Both the position numbers and the translations under genes were made by a program. A stretch of 64,000 bases of DNA from Parelaphostrongylus tenuis. Its lineage: Eukaryota; Nematoda; Chromadorea; Rhabditida; Metastrongylidae. Below the pieces are notes generated by a model. The model searched no databases, had not been told where the DNA came from, and saw nothing but the letters and a program-made list of their open reading frames with translations. Below are positions 1 to 11,299 of this stretch, piece after piece (within the stretch, counting starts at the first letter, position 1; the number at the start of each line of letters is the position of its first letter). The DNA is taken from assembly GCA_019055375.1 (NCBI GenBank), contig JAHQIW010007085.1, forward strand, positions 62,001 through 126,000. The letters are read 5' to 3'.

Positions 1-1240
1 AGACTGAATTTTTTGTCAACGGTTTTGTTTTTTCCCATTTCGTACAAATCCGTCGCAGTGAAAATGACGAGGCATAGCACAGCTTTCGCAATAGTTAGAA
101 GTTTGGGAGGATAAATCTCACTTATTCCGAACGCTTGACAGATTGCTAATATCTGCGACACAAACTATTAAGGTTAGTCATCGGAAATAGGAAGAATTTG
201 TGCAAGATATTCACTTATGTAGAAGAAAGTTGGGATAAAGAAACGAGTCCTTCATTCTCCTTATCGCACATTGTTTTTCAGTGAAGACTGTAGACTACAT
301 TACTTACTTGATACTTACTTGAATGGTCCATCTTCATAGTTATGTGGATCCCAACACATATTCCAAATGGTATATTCCTGGTCGTGCCAAAATTTCTTGG
401 TTTCCTGACTCGACCATGCAAGGCTTCTTCAGGTCTTCAAGATGCCGTTTCCAAGGGCGGCGACGTATCCTCGGTCAGGCTTCCTATTAGTTAATTCGGA
501 GGTGGTGTTAGGTTGAAATCAAAAGCGAAGGCAGGAAAGAATACCAATCGACCGCTCACTGATGATGTGATAGCCGAAATTCAATTCCTCAAACCTGAGT
601 ACTAAAATCTACAATGTAAAATAGACTACATTGGCAGAGGCCACTCAGAGCAAATAGAGGATCGCAAATTTTGGGGCTCGTGAAAGGAGGGAAACTAAGA
701 ACCGTAGTGCAAGAATTCTGTTGGCAGCAGCCTTTTTCTAAAGCTGAATCGCAGAGCGTGATAGACCCGATTCAAAACTATGAACTGCTTGTCGATAAGC
801 TTGAAACGTGTTCCCAAATTCTGTTCTTCAAGCAAAGGTTGAATAGAATTAGAATTACCACAAAGTCATGTCTTGAAAAGAGGATGAACTGAAGCCTGGC
901 TTAGAGCACAACATTCTAGGCCAGATACATCAGCACCTCAAAAAAGCCCACCTTGATACAGAGAGGAAACTGAATCATCACTGCAAAGAGCGAATCCGCA
1001 GAAATTTTTTTTGAAAGTTGTACAAGTATCTTTATCATTCCCCATGATCGAAATATCGGAAATGGGATCTATATAGTCTTTGCTTTGATATATTAAGTTG
1101 AGCAAAAATTTTGGGAAATTTCGAACACTTTCATTTTTTGACATCTTTATGCCGTTTTTATTAGTATTTTTGTACATAGTCACCTAGTCTGTTGACTTCT
1201 GCTTCGAAATGCCTATTTAACATTATAATTCCCCTGTGTT
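1..1240. other. no recognised gene
   Basis: I find no exon chain, RNA gene or recognisable element here. Short open frames occur on both strands at about the rate expected for AT-rich DNA, and none shows a family motif. Confidence 0.5.
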
Positions 1241-1249
1241 GATCCGCAC

Positions 1250-1700
1250 GTTGACCAATAGGTCAATGAGGGTAGAGGTACTAGTGCGGCGACAAAATTT
1301 ACTGTGAACAGATGGCTTTAGCGATTAAGAGGGCAATTCTGATTTCGAAGACGTGCCTCTTTATACCTCATACAGTCAGGAAAATCAGTGTCATGTTTGG
1401 TAAGCTTGATAACTTTGAGGTGTTTCTGTATCCCGCGTACTCTCCAGGCGTTGCTCCATCCGATCATGACTTTTTTCTGTCAATGCAACATTATTTCAAT
1501 GGCCATCGATGAATCATCTAATTAAGTTGAAGAGGCATGTAAAGAGTTTTTTGATTCGAAAGAACCGAAATAGTAGTTTGAACACATCCGGAAAGTCACA
1601 GAAAAATAGCAGAAAATCGTGAACAGTGGTGGTATATAGTTTTGAGACTGGTTATTGATGCCTTTATCTTTGATTTGAGCATCAAACAAAACTCAAAAAT
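1250..1700 (+). mobile_element. mariner transposase relic, C-terminal part
   Basis: Around 1390-1510 the plus strand encodes LDNFEVFLYPAYSPGVAPSD followed by HDFFLSMQHYF. This matches the block around the third catalytic Asp of mariner transposases, typically written as YSPDLAPSDYHLF. Downstream, EACKEFFDSKEP (about 1528-1575) matches the usual C-terminal helix, and the frame then breaks with several stops. The N-terminal helix-turn-helix and the first two catalytic Asp residues are not recognisable. It is an old, inactive fragment. Family membership is supported by the motif; the subfamily is not determined. Confidence 0.75.
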
Positions 1701-2189
1701 TTCTCCGAACCTTTTATACAGCTGTAAGGAAAATAAATTGAGAAGATGACCACCAATGCTTTCCGTTTCCCAGTCTTATCCGGAGTCCTAATATTTCGGC
1801 TGGAGACTTGTTCAGATTAATTTTTTCATAGGAAATAAGTTGCAAAGGACGGTAATAGGCACACCTTCATGACTCAATCTTATTGCGGTTGACTTTCTTA
1901 GATTTGGCGACTGCAATATGCATGTTTTTCTCAAAGCTCATATGAGACTTTGATTTTTGTGAAAGAAAAAGTGCTGGACTAGTGATGTACGTCATGCGCG
2001 GTCATGATTTGTATTTAGTATGAGAGAAATAATCATTGGAACAATCGTTTGATGTGGATATTGCACACCTTCACAAGCTGCTTAGGGAGCCGACGTTATG
2101 GCAACTCCGTCTTCTTGAGATCCTAGCAGTACTGTACCATACCATTTCTATTTATGCTGCTGATATCCTTAATCCTCTGAGGAACAGCG

Positions 2190-2790
2190 CTGATAGAAAA
2201 GCAGTGACGCGCCGTCGCTTGCGCGGCACTCGCAGAGAGCGACATTTGCGTACTGTCTGCGTCCCCACGAGTGCTTTATCTTTCATCGGAATAAGAACTC
2301 TTCTATGCTGCCTTCTAATGAATAAAGCTATTAAAAGGAGCCTGAAAGGAGAAGATCCTCAAAGTTGTAGCAGTAGTTGTCCCATCTCAAACGCTTCACT
2401 GCAATTCAACCCGTAATCGCCAAATTCTACAATCTACTTTAATGGAGAGAGCGATTTGTAGGAGTTCAGACACGATTTATCTCCTATCATGTAAAACAAG
2501 CAGAGATAAATACATTGCCAAAAGAGTAAACTACTCTGTGTTAGTATAGAAGAGCGTCTAGATAGTAAATCCAAAGTGAGGAAGTAGACAAAACAAATAG
2601 AGCGGAAAAACGCATCGGTAATGATTTTAAAAAGTTACTGTCACGATTCTCGCACAAGTTTCAATGAAGTTAGAGCGCAAAATCTCGAAGCATTTTGGAT
2701 AAACGCTCAAAGTCCAAAAACAACTGAAGGGACGAATGAGCACTACTACTTGAAGAGACATAGCGTGATTCCTTGATTAAACCTTTTACC
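2190..2790 (+). mobile_element. Penelope-like element relic, linker and GIY-YIG endonuclease region
   Basis: The translation shows MNKAIKRSLKG near 2320-2350, which corresponds to the STAIKRCLKRAGL segment of the intact PLE at 38.7 kb. It is followed by DTIYLLSCKTSRDKYIAKRV at 2471-2530, which matches the GTVYLISCKACSDKYIGETG endonuclease block. Further down, TVTILAQ and KHFG are remnants of the conserved VTILAQEQ and LEALWI segments. Multiple stops and frameshifts make it a dead fragment. It is much more diverged than the pair at 35-39 kb, so it represents an older insertion. Confidence 0.7.
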
Positions 2791-2799
2791 TATCCTAGG

Positions 2800-3600
2800 T
2801 AGTACATAAAGACATCGATGATTCTCCAAATCACTCAAATTCAGTATAAAGCATGTCCAGGTCTTAAGGAAGGCTAAGTTGCCGAGGTGTCCGCACCCGA
2901 AGCACTATTTTTACTACTGTTACTACAACTACATTTATCAACGTAGAGTCTGCTAAACAGAATAAGTCTGCGATATTTGTATATATATATCGATGGCGAC
3001 TCATGCTCGGGTCGGTACCATAAGTGGGACAAGTGACAAAGGGACGAGATGAGTGTGGAGTGGACTTATAGAGAAGGTAGAGCAAATGTTTCTATGTTCT
3101 TGGAAGGCGACCGAAAGGACGGGGGTTTGTTGTTGTAGTTAATGTATTCGCCGGTCAAATCACTTCAGGATTATGCACCACGCCTCATCGACGTCGTTGT
3201 GTTCGGAGCACATCACCACCAAATACCACGATCGCAGAACAGAAATATGGAAAATAACCTGGAGCTTGTAATATCTGTGAAGAAAGGTCTCTCAAGTATT
3301 CACTCAGGTAGATCTAAGGGAATTCATAAAGTTGCGATAGAAAACTTATAAAATGAATTTTTGCAATTGTTACTGAAGAAATATTCATATAACAAACATT
3401 AAATATCATGTGACAAACAATGAAGTGTTTCCTTCCTATTTCTGTATTTATTCGCTCAGTTTCATATTCTCGGTGAATGGTTTAGAGCTAATTAATGTTT
3501 CATTTGGGCTCGCTTATTGGATTCATTATGTGTAAAAATATAATATGACGAAAAAGATTCGACTATTTAATTATCTTAAATGAAAATATGAACTGTAAGT
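2800..3600. other. no recognised gene
   Basis: This stretch follows the 3' side of the minus-strand secreted-protein gene. I looked here for the C-terminal exons of that family (motif NWSR.MWQ and LASGPFG) and did not find them. A short TA-rich tract lies near 2980. Nothing else is recognised. Confidence 0.4.
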
Positions 3601-3636
3601 GTGTTGTGTTAAGCCTCGCTAGTTGTTGAAACTCAC

Positions 3637-4430
3637 AAGGCCTTGTTGGATCTGTGTGATTAACGGTTGCCTTCTTGCATTCCAGTGCTTCGTAGCTGAT
3701 TTGAACAGTAAGTTGACCCAAAATGGCAGCAATCAAAGCATCAGGAAGACCTGCACTACGGCCTTGCCGTTCGAGAACATCAAACACCTGTGAATCAAAA
3801 TTCTCACTACTTCGTAAAATCAATTTGAGAGTGTTTTAACAAAGTTAAGGCTTCGGAAGGTATGTTGTTTTGCGAAAATGACAATTTGTCACAAATTTAC
3901 AGGTCACTATGATCGCCTTTCGAAGTACCCAAAAAAGTAAAGGAAAGCTCACAGTCTGCATCACCAGACGTAATACAAAGGTCTGCGCTGCATCACTGCT
4001 TGTTGCAATTCCAGGAACTTGTGTACGAACGTCGACCATATCACTGTAAGCCATGGAAACAGTCAAGCTGAAGCCCGCGACTGTGAAGTTTCTGCTGGTC
4101 GCTGCAATGAAATTTCGTTGCTTCAACAGCGTGTACTAAAATCCACGCTATTCGGCCAATTGATGCTTTGAATCCTTCCTTTTTGTAGTTGAATATTGAA
4201 CTCTCATAACTTTCATCATAAGGTTCGGATTATTTAGCTCTAGGTAGTGTTTAAGCTTTGAATATATTCGACACAATGAAACCCACCTTTTTATATTCTG
4301 ATTTGCAATTATTAAGCCACCACGACAAATTTAAAATATCACCTTGACCTGGCGGCATCACTCCACATCCCAACACGGTAGTGATCGTCAGCGCCGATAT
4401 CACAAGGGAACCGGTCAGAAGTATTGCCAT
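3637..4430 (-). CDS. secreted nematode-specific protein, exons 1-3 (partial)
   Basis: Three exons are joined by GT-AG introns. Exon 1 is 4343-4430 (88 nt), exon 2 is 3953-4101 (149 nt) and exon 3 is 3637-3787 (151 nt). Exon 1 gives a typical signal peptide starting at the ATG at 4430 and ending ITTVLGCGVMPPGQ. An in-frame ATG 18 nt further upstream also exists, but the one chosen aligns with the paralogue at 61446. Exon 2 encodes FTVAGFSLTVSMAYSD and ends LRLVMQT. Exon 3 encodes VFDVLERQGRSAGLPDALIA and ends just after LECKKATVNHTD. Intron phases are 1, 0 and 1, identical to the paralogue. No stops interrupt the exons. I recognise the family from strongylid nematodes but know no function; secretion is inferred from the leader. 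The expected C-terminal exons are not visible in the 3.6 kb downstream, so the gene is truncated, has a long intron, or continues outside the window. Confidence 0.8.
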
Positions 4431-5240
4431 GCTTGTTCCAACCTCCAACTTCTAGAAATATGGCAAATGAGGCTCACTTGACTTAGAGGTGATTCCCAGT
4501 TTTTGCGCGAGATTATTCACAAAATAACTATCTATTGGAACCCGCCATTTAGATTTCACTGAAGTCAGTGTCGCAAAATACTGCGCACCTTTTTGACTTT
4601 TCTAGGAGTTTAATGCTCGTAAGGTTATGTATTTGAGGCAAAAAATCTTTGAAAAGGATTCAGTCACAGATTACACTTATCAAAAATGGACAATCAGGCA
4701 ATGGGAAGAAATATGTTTGAATTGTTGAATGAGAGAAGGGTACGTGGAGGCAATCTCCTCAAAGAAAATTCACTGCATGTGTCACCATCTCAGATGACAC
4801 AGGTCAGATTGGGTTCCCACCATCGCATTTGTGTTGCTGCGGCATAAAATTAAAACACTCGTACAAGGAAGCAAAATTCGCGATTGGGAAATTGTGACCA
4901 TTAATAATGCACTTTCACTAGAATATGTGTAAAAGACAAAACTGATTGACAAAAGCAAAGATATTTTACAAAGTGAAGAAGAATTCTGCGTGCTAAATGT
5001 TCTCAGCGACAAGTTTATATGAAACTGGGATCGTATTCCTTTATATCGAGCGTTTCCATTAAGGTTTAACAGCATGTCACGTCTACGAATCTCACGCTCC
5101 TGACAGAGATGATGGCTGATAGCCAAAAAAAAGAATTTCTAAAAAAAAATTGCCGAAAGACACATAATTTAACAAGGTGGACTCAGAAATCCACCAGGAT
5201 GAGAAACAGAGTAAGGAAATGCATTAGAACTGGTCATTGG
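4431..5240. other. upstream flank, nothing recognised
   Basis: This is the 5' flank of the minus-strand secreted-protein gene. A minus-strand open frame of 114 codons at 4782-5126 has no recognisable motif and no convincing splice context. No promoter element can be assigned with confidence. Confidence 0.35.
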
Positions 5241-5244
5241 AGAC

Positions 5245-6420
5245 TTTTCCGTTTGGTAGTGCAAAACGAAGAAACGATCCCTCTCGCTGGTCAATAACTT
5301 TTCACGAAAGTGTTAAAGATTATTCGAAAGCTTGGATCTCTGGTTACTGCATTACCTGGTCGTTTTTGAAAAGTCCTTTCACAGCGCTGTATTATTCAAA
5401 ATAATATTATATTTCACATCGGCGCACAATTTTATTGCTAGTTCGTTAGAAGCGCGAAACACATTTGGATGTGTAGAAGAAATGTTGTAGCATCACTATA
5501 ATGCGTTTGATCTGAAGCTTCTTTTAGAGCGGAAGTAACTTCTAATGATTGACCAAAATATACGTGCTCGCGTATGTGAATCACTCTAATTTTCGAAGAT
5601 ACACTGCAGAGAAACTGTCATTCCAGATAATAAGCATAGAAAGGGGTTCCTTCAATTCTGCGCTAGCGAATGATTACTAATAGTCTTAAGCAAGTGCTCC
5701 GTCCTGCGAGGAATAAACACTTGTGAAACACAAATCTTCCTTTCGCTGAAACGTTGTAAAAAAGACTTCTTTGGAAATGGATACGTATCGCATTAGCCAG
5801 GGATTTAAGCTTTCCACTGATTACTACCACTCCTATGAAAAGCATTTGTGCAGCGAAAGGGATCGTTTCTTCAATGTGTCTTACCAAGCTGAAAGTATCA
5901 GCTATTTTTTTGGAAACGATGCTCTGTGGTGAGGCGTTGTTTTTCAGTTCCTCTCATTGGTGGAGAAACATATTTCTGACCAATAGTTTGCATAATGCCC
6001 ATGTTTCAAGTCTTTTACTTAGACACATTTGTCCCTTTACTCTCAGAATTCCGCTGTCTACAAGTTATCGTCATTTTTCTCACATGCGTGAGCTTTGAAT
6101 AATTGTGAGCAAGCGAATAATTGGTTTAAACTTAGCTATAGTAAAGTATTGATAAGTGGTATCGTATACAATCTTGACAAATTACTCGTTGTCTTCTACT
6201 TCTTTATTCTTGGTAAAATTCAATATAGTCGGTTGACTGCCAAAATCAGTAAGATTGCTTAGCAAACCAGCATTTTTCTCTGTATAGGAAAATATATTTG
6301 AACCGAAAGCATATGATCTATCAAAGCAATATAAGAACTCTGAAGATATCGGCAAAACGGGAAAAAACTTCAATCAAACAACAACTATCGCTCAATTCAA
6401 TCTGAGCGCATCGATTTCCA
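5245..6420. repeat. degenerate dispersed repeat family, copy 1
   Basis: The segment 5250-5890 is similar along its length to 10540-11170. The segment 5880-6410 is similar to 24490-24760 and 26560-26800: all share a core reading roughly GGAAACAATG, then TTTCTGACCAATAGTTTGCA, then the TGTCCCTTTACTCTCAGAAT type sequence. No coding capacity is evident. The family is old and non-autonomous. Its boundaries are approximate because the copies are diverged. Confidence 0.6.
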
Positions 6421-6764
6421 AAAGATTGTTTTCTGACGTCTACATTTGAAGCAATGCGAAAAATATCTTGGAATGAGTTTCCTTTTCAATGCGTCAGTCG
6501 AATTAATACGCTGATCGAGAGAATGTATGAAGCTGGAGATACCATTCATATACGCTACGTCTGCAAAAATTCGTTGACTTGGAACGCAATGAATTGTGTC
6601 TTGTCCGTTTCGTTAATGACAAATCGAAAACACCAGCGGCGCCGTGATTTTCTTTCTTGTTACGGCTTTTTCAAAATCTCAGAAGATGAATAGTCGCTTC
6701 CAGATTGTAGGAGATCCGTGCTCCTATGGTTTGATTGCTAATCGAAGAACAGTATCAACACAGC

Positions 6765-8600
6765 ATTATTCTTGCACTTTCACACCGCAATCCAAACCAT
6801 CTGCGAGCTTCTAAAGGAGTCTAAAACAACCACAAACATGTATGACTTCCACATTCGGCATTTCATGGCTCTTTTTAGAGTTTTTAACTGCTCAATCGTC
6901 AGATGGCCCGCAAAGGTACTTCGCGCAAATGAGAAGGTTGGCAGAGGGACACCAGCTGGCACCTTGTCCAACTATTGCCTTTATATCACAACATTCGTTT
7001 CGAGTGTTTTCTTATGACCACAGCTCAAAATTCAATATGCCTTGCAATCATTTTTGAGCCACACATGTCAGTGGTCTGTCAAGCAGTGCTGAATTATAGA
7101 GCCCGATACACGTGTTTCGATCTTGCGATCTCGTCAGTCGGGCAGTTACCCTTTCTCGCCTTTTGCTAATCTCTGTGGGTGCTCCAGTTCCCACACTAAG
7201 AGTTAGCGACGACGAACGCTTCACACTCTATGTTTGCCCGACTGACGAGATCGTAAGATCGAAACACTGTTTGACAGACCACTGACATGCGTGGCTCAAA
7301 AATGATTGCAAGGCATATTGCCTTTATGTCTAAAGTGGAGGCCCAATAATCTAAAGCAGTTTTTCACTCTACTGTAGGTATATAGTGATTGCTTTGTCGT
7401 CTGCTCATCGCAAGAGATGATGGACAAATGTTGCGAGCTGTTGAATAGTCAATCAGAGCACGTATAGTTCATCCGTAAGAACCTTAAGCCAAACTGGCTG
7501 TCATTTTTGAAAGTTCAAACCAATCTATACGAGAATTCTTAGAACACAAAAGGCTACTCGAAACCAAGCAACGAAAACATCTCAGTTCACTACCTGTCTT
7601 CTCATCCGTCACATACAAAACGCGCACTTATGAAAAGCATATTTCGAACAGCTATCAATGTGTGCACAGAAAGAACATAAGGTCGGACCCCTAGGTGTGG
7701 CGCGGTAAATAGCCATCTCTAATGGATGCGATAGGTGGGACTTCCTCAGGCTTGATTTAGAAGGAATTCGGAGCCCCTAAACAGAAAGTCGGCAAGAATA
7801 AGGCTCCATTTATCCTGCTTTTTTTCTTACGAAGTAAGTGCAGCTACTGAACGCTGCCTTATAGGAGCATGTTTGGATAAATCGCTAACAGTAGTTGAGA
7901 TGCTCTCAAATACAGTAAAGCGCTAATTAGGCCGCAAACCGACTGTATGACCGCATCTGTCAAACAAAAGACTGCCAAACTTCTTGTGCGGTAGAGATCG
8001 CGATTGCATGATATCGAGTACAGTTTACTTAATCCCTTGCGATACATTCGGCGAATTATAAATTGGCATAGCGGGTAGACCACTCTGCATCCGCATAGAA
8101 GAGCACCTCGCTGGAAAACATAACTCGACCCAAGAACCACACTAGACACGCATAGAGAATAAAAGCATAAGAGAGCTTGTTTTAACTTCAAATTTACGGT
8201 CCTCGCACAGGAATTAAAAACATCCGTTCGTGAGACGTTGTAAACCTTTTGGATACATAGCAAAGGCTCACAGGTGAACTGCAAAGAGGTGTGCCTCGTA
8301 AGAACGTGTGACACCATACCTTAGGCTAATCTCGATGGCCTGAGTCAGGCACTGACTTACCTATGAACTAACTCCATGAGGTTAACCTTTAATGAGTAAG
8401 TGAAGAGTTAAAGCATCTAAACGGTGAGTGTTATTAGATGGAAATTGTCACTATGCGATCCAAAACTCGTTTCATACGTTTTCTATTGAGATTACAAAGT
8501 TTCTCAAATGGATGGTTTGCGAATCTTTTGACCTTTCCAGGCTCTGAAAATGGCAGTCTTAACGAAACGTTAGGCACTGTACCATTATTGTATTGTTAGT
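6765..8600 (+). mobile_element. decayed Penelope-like element (RT to 3' tail)
   Basis: From about 6840 the plus strand encodes MYDFHIRHFMALFRVFNCSI and RWPAKVLRANEK, corresponding to MYGLSIEQFMVLLKECLNCS and RWSGKYFAQIRG of the intact PLE. After an inserted foldback element the match resumes at 7316 with the AFMSKVEAP block, the YCRYIDD region (about 7365-7400, broken) and the HYLSSHPSHTKKA block near 7590-7625. The GIY-YIG region is recognisable at 7840-8310, and the tail with the TTTGACCTTTCCAGGCTCTG signature sits at 8538-8557. Several frameshifts and stops are present. The open frame on the opposite strand at 7859-8317 is only the antisense of the endonuclease part. Confidence 0.8.
6985..7315. 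mobile_element. foldback (inverted-repeat) element inserted in the PLE relic
   Basis: The left half contains CAATATGCCTTGCAATCATT then TTTGAGCC and a CCACTGACATG-type block read inverted on the right half, ending AATGATTGCAAGGCATATTG. Inside lies a second inverted pair built on GCCCGATACACGTGTTTCGA and CTCGTCAGTCGGGC. The 12-bp word TATTGCCTTTAT occurs at both edges (6973-6984 and 7316-7327) and is part of the interrupted PLE reading, so it looks like a target-site duplication. The right arm lacks about 45 bases present on the left. The element has no coding capacity. Related copies are near 14.7-15.1, 15.6-16.0, 17.1 and 41.1-41.3 kb. Confidence 0.7.
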
Positions 8601-8609
8601 GCTGTATTA

Positions 8610-9700
8610 CTGCACTGTATCATTGTACTGCATCTCTGATACTCAATAAATACTGCTGTTAACACCTCGGATTGCTTTACAGAAGAAGCTAGCATTACTG
8701 AGTAGGCGCTAAGAGGCAGCATGGTTTCCAATTGTCACCACCCAAACTGTGATAAAACGTGTTCTTGTAAACACGATCATTCAGTTGCCCACCTACGTGC
8801 ACGTTTTTGTTACAGCAAATAGAGAATCTGCTGACTTGTGTACTACTCATGAATGAACTTCTTCTAAGTGTCTTGTCAGTTCATCTAAGGAAGATGGATG
8901 GGTCTGTCTTTGTTGGACACCAGCGCCTTGTACATACTAATCGGAAATGCTTGCACTCTTTACCCAAGTTGATTTAGGAGAGAAGAAATGCGTTTTATTT
9001 GATTGGTCGCCTTCGTCATGTTATGAAACTAGTCTCAAGGTGGTTGATTCCCCACTGATCTACAGCTGCCGGCTACACTTTGTGGAGAGCTAAGGAATGC
9101 TTCGGCTATGAGACTTGGAGACTTGAGTCGCCACATTGTCTGAACTAGCAGTTCCAGTTTCAATACCCCCATATAGTGATGCTTCCGTCTACTACTACAA
9201 ACGTTGAAACAATAGATAGGAAGCAATCAAATTTTGGATTGCACGCGGCGTCATTAAGTATGGACAAAATGCTCTTCCACGGCAGAGCATGAAGACTTCT
9301 CCTGAATTGCAACGAGATCATTATGCATTCCTTCAGGCACTGACTGCTACGCTATTACTAGGCTCGCATGTGGCCACTTCATGTAAAATCAAATCGCCGC
9401 AACCCTATAGCACCTCGTTCTCTTCCAAGTTCTCAAGTTTTGTATAAGAATAATTCAACATTATCAGCTATCCATCTTTGTGTACAACGAAGAAAGCGTA
9501 CTGACGCGGTCTACAGTAAGTTGAGGAAGGTAATGTGCAACAAACATATTTGAGTATTTTGAAAAGTTGCGTTTTTCTTTTGAAAAAAGGAGTAAAGCGA
9601 TGGGCGAACGTACTTGTGACTATAACGTGAAACATCTGCATCCGCAGAAAGCATCGAGTTCACAATTACGAAACAGGCCCCGTGCAAGTTATCATACTGC
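8610..9700. other. no recognised gene
   Basis: I see no family motif in any frame. A minus-strand 63-codon frame at 9035-9226 has no supporting splice sites or homology that I can name. Confidence 0.4.
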
Positions 9701-9704
9701 AAAC

Positions 9705-9812
9705 AGAATACCACCATGAATAATAATGATGCGAAAGATACCACCATGAATAATAACTATTAAGATACCAAGATAAATAATAAAAAAACTGAACACCACC
9801 ATGAATAATAAT
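9705..9812. repeat. short minisatellite
   Basis: The word ACCACCATGAATAATAA recurs three times (about 9711, 9749 and 9795), separated by 38-46 bp of related AT-rich sequence. It forms a small imperfect tandem array with no coding sense. Confidence 0.7.
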
Positions 9813-9819
9813 GGCTCGG

Positions 9820-10530
9820 AGATAAAAGATTGGAAATTTTGCTGAGGCTTTCACTGCCAGTAAGGACGAGCTATCCAAGTACCGAAATAGCTTTTGCTCA
9901 AATTTCTTTCTCTAATTCACTGTAGAACGCAACGAGTTTGCTATCATTAGCTAAACCGTCGGTGGGAAGTAGTTAATCTTCTGGACTATGAAAGCACGAG
10001 CCTTACGTGGTCTTCTTGAAGAGCACAGATTTCTCATAAGACTTTCAATAGTCATCCGACAAAAGAGAAAATTACGGTTCTATTTTGAGTTTTGAAAACA
10101 TCTTATCAATAAGCTGTAGCAACAAAATGAATTTTATGCTTTTCTTGTGGTGTATAATGTATTTATGCACTCGTGTTTGCTTGGCTTTTCTACCAGACAA
10201 AGTTATTTAATGTTTCAGCAACAAATTGATAGCTTAAGAAACGGCTATTTTGGTCGTATACCTAACTACTGAGTGTAGGTCCATTTTATTGCATCGCCGT
10301 AAGGATGTACAAAGATTACCTTCCGCTTTCTGGGTTCTTTGCGTGCACCGCTATCTCATAAGCTTGGATTTTCAGCGGAATATTAGCAGTCAGTAGATAG
10401 CTTAGAAACTGAAAACTCTAAAAGTTGCGCAGTTTTTCTAAGGAGTTTTTAATGCGCCCGGAAAAGCAATAAAGAACATGTTTGATGCTCTGAGTAATTA
10501 ATTTGTCTCTTCAACATTGCAGCAGCTTTA
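9820..10530. other. no recognised gene
   Basis: AT-rich sequence between the minisatellite and the dispersed repeat copy 2. Nothing is recognised on either strand. Confidence 0.4.
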
Positions 10531-10539
10531 TTGAAACTT

Positions 10540-11170
10540 GTGTAGTAAGGTTGGTTCTTTTCCGTTTGCTGGTACAAAATTAACAACCAATCCTTTTCCT
10601 TGGGCAGAAATTCTCACAAGAGTGCTAGTAATCATTTGCAAGCTTGAATCTCTAGCTACCGCGCTATGTAGCGGTTTTTCAGAAAGAAAAATTATGTTTT
10701 ATATCGGGCCGCGCAATTCAATTGTTACCCTAGCTGAAAGCGCGAAAAGCACATGAAGAATGCGCAAATAGAATTTTCTAGTAACAGAACCATACGTTTG
10801 ATCTAGAGTTTCTTTTGAAGCATAGTAACACTTTCTAGTTGAATAACGAAAATCGCACTTCACATGCGACCTACCGAAGAACCAACCGATGACAGTATTC
10901 AGAATCGCGGCCTCCCTACTACGTCACCCAAAGATTAGCCAAAAAACACATTCTCGCGTATGTTGATTACCGTTATTTTTTCTGCTGCACTGCAGAGAAA
11001 CGGTCTTCCTAGAAAACAAGCACTGATTTGAAATTTTGAAACTAGCGCTATCGAATGATTACAATGATCTAAGAAAAAAGCATTGTCTAGCGTGAGGAAA
11101 GCATGTGTGGAACACAAATGTTTTTCTTTCAAAATTATAGTATTTCTACTGCTTATTTCGCAGTGTTATG
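10540..11170. repeat. degenerate dispersed repeat family, copy 2
   Basis: This is alignable by eye with 5250-5890. Shared landmarks are the TTCTTTTCCGTTTG start, the GCTTG(G/A)ATCTCT.G.TAC block, the CACTGCAGAGAAAC block (10990-11003) and the GGAACACAAAT block (11110-11120). A tRNA-like segment follows immediately, as it does at the related site near 16.3 kb. Confidence 0.55.
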
Positions 11171-11216
11171 ACGTTACTTATATAACTTAGAGAATTGAGT
11201 GGTGAGCAAAAACAGG

Positions 11217-11287
11217 GCCTCAGGCGGGAATCGAACCCGCGTTTCATCCTATCCGGGGAGCGTGCTCTAAAACTACACCACCGAGGC
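11217..11287 (-). pseudogene. tRNA-like sequence in a repeat
   Basis: On the minus strand the ends GCCTCGG and CTGAGGC form a 7-bp acceptor stem, GTGT pairs with GCAC as a D stem, and GCGGG-TTCGATT-CCCGC is a perfect T arm with a good B box. The anticodon arm is defective: only 21 nt separate the D and T arms where about 23 are expected, and no 5-bp stem forms. A similar tRNA-like segment at 16366-16437 shares flanking sequence (GTGTTATGA upstream), so both are probably part of a tRNA-derived dispersed repeat and not functional tRNA genes. Confidence 0.65.
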
Positions 11288-11299
11288 ACATTTGCCCTA

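Noticed and set aside
7859..8317. 152-codon minus-strand frame
   Set aside because: It is antisense to the PLE GIY-YIG region and has no homology of its own.
11217..11287. Functional tRNA gene
   Set aside because: The anticodon arm does not form and a related copy with similar flanks exists, so it was kept only as a tRNA-like repeat.
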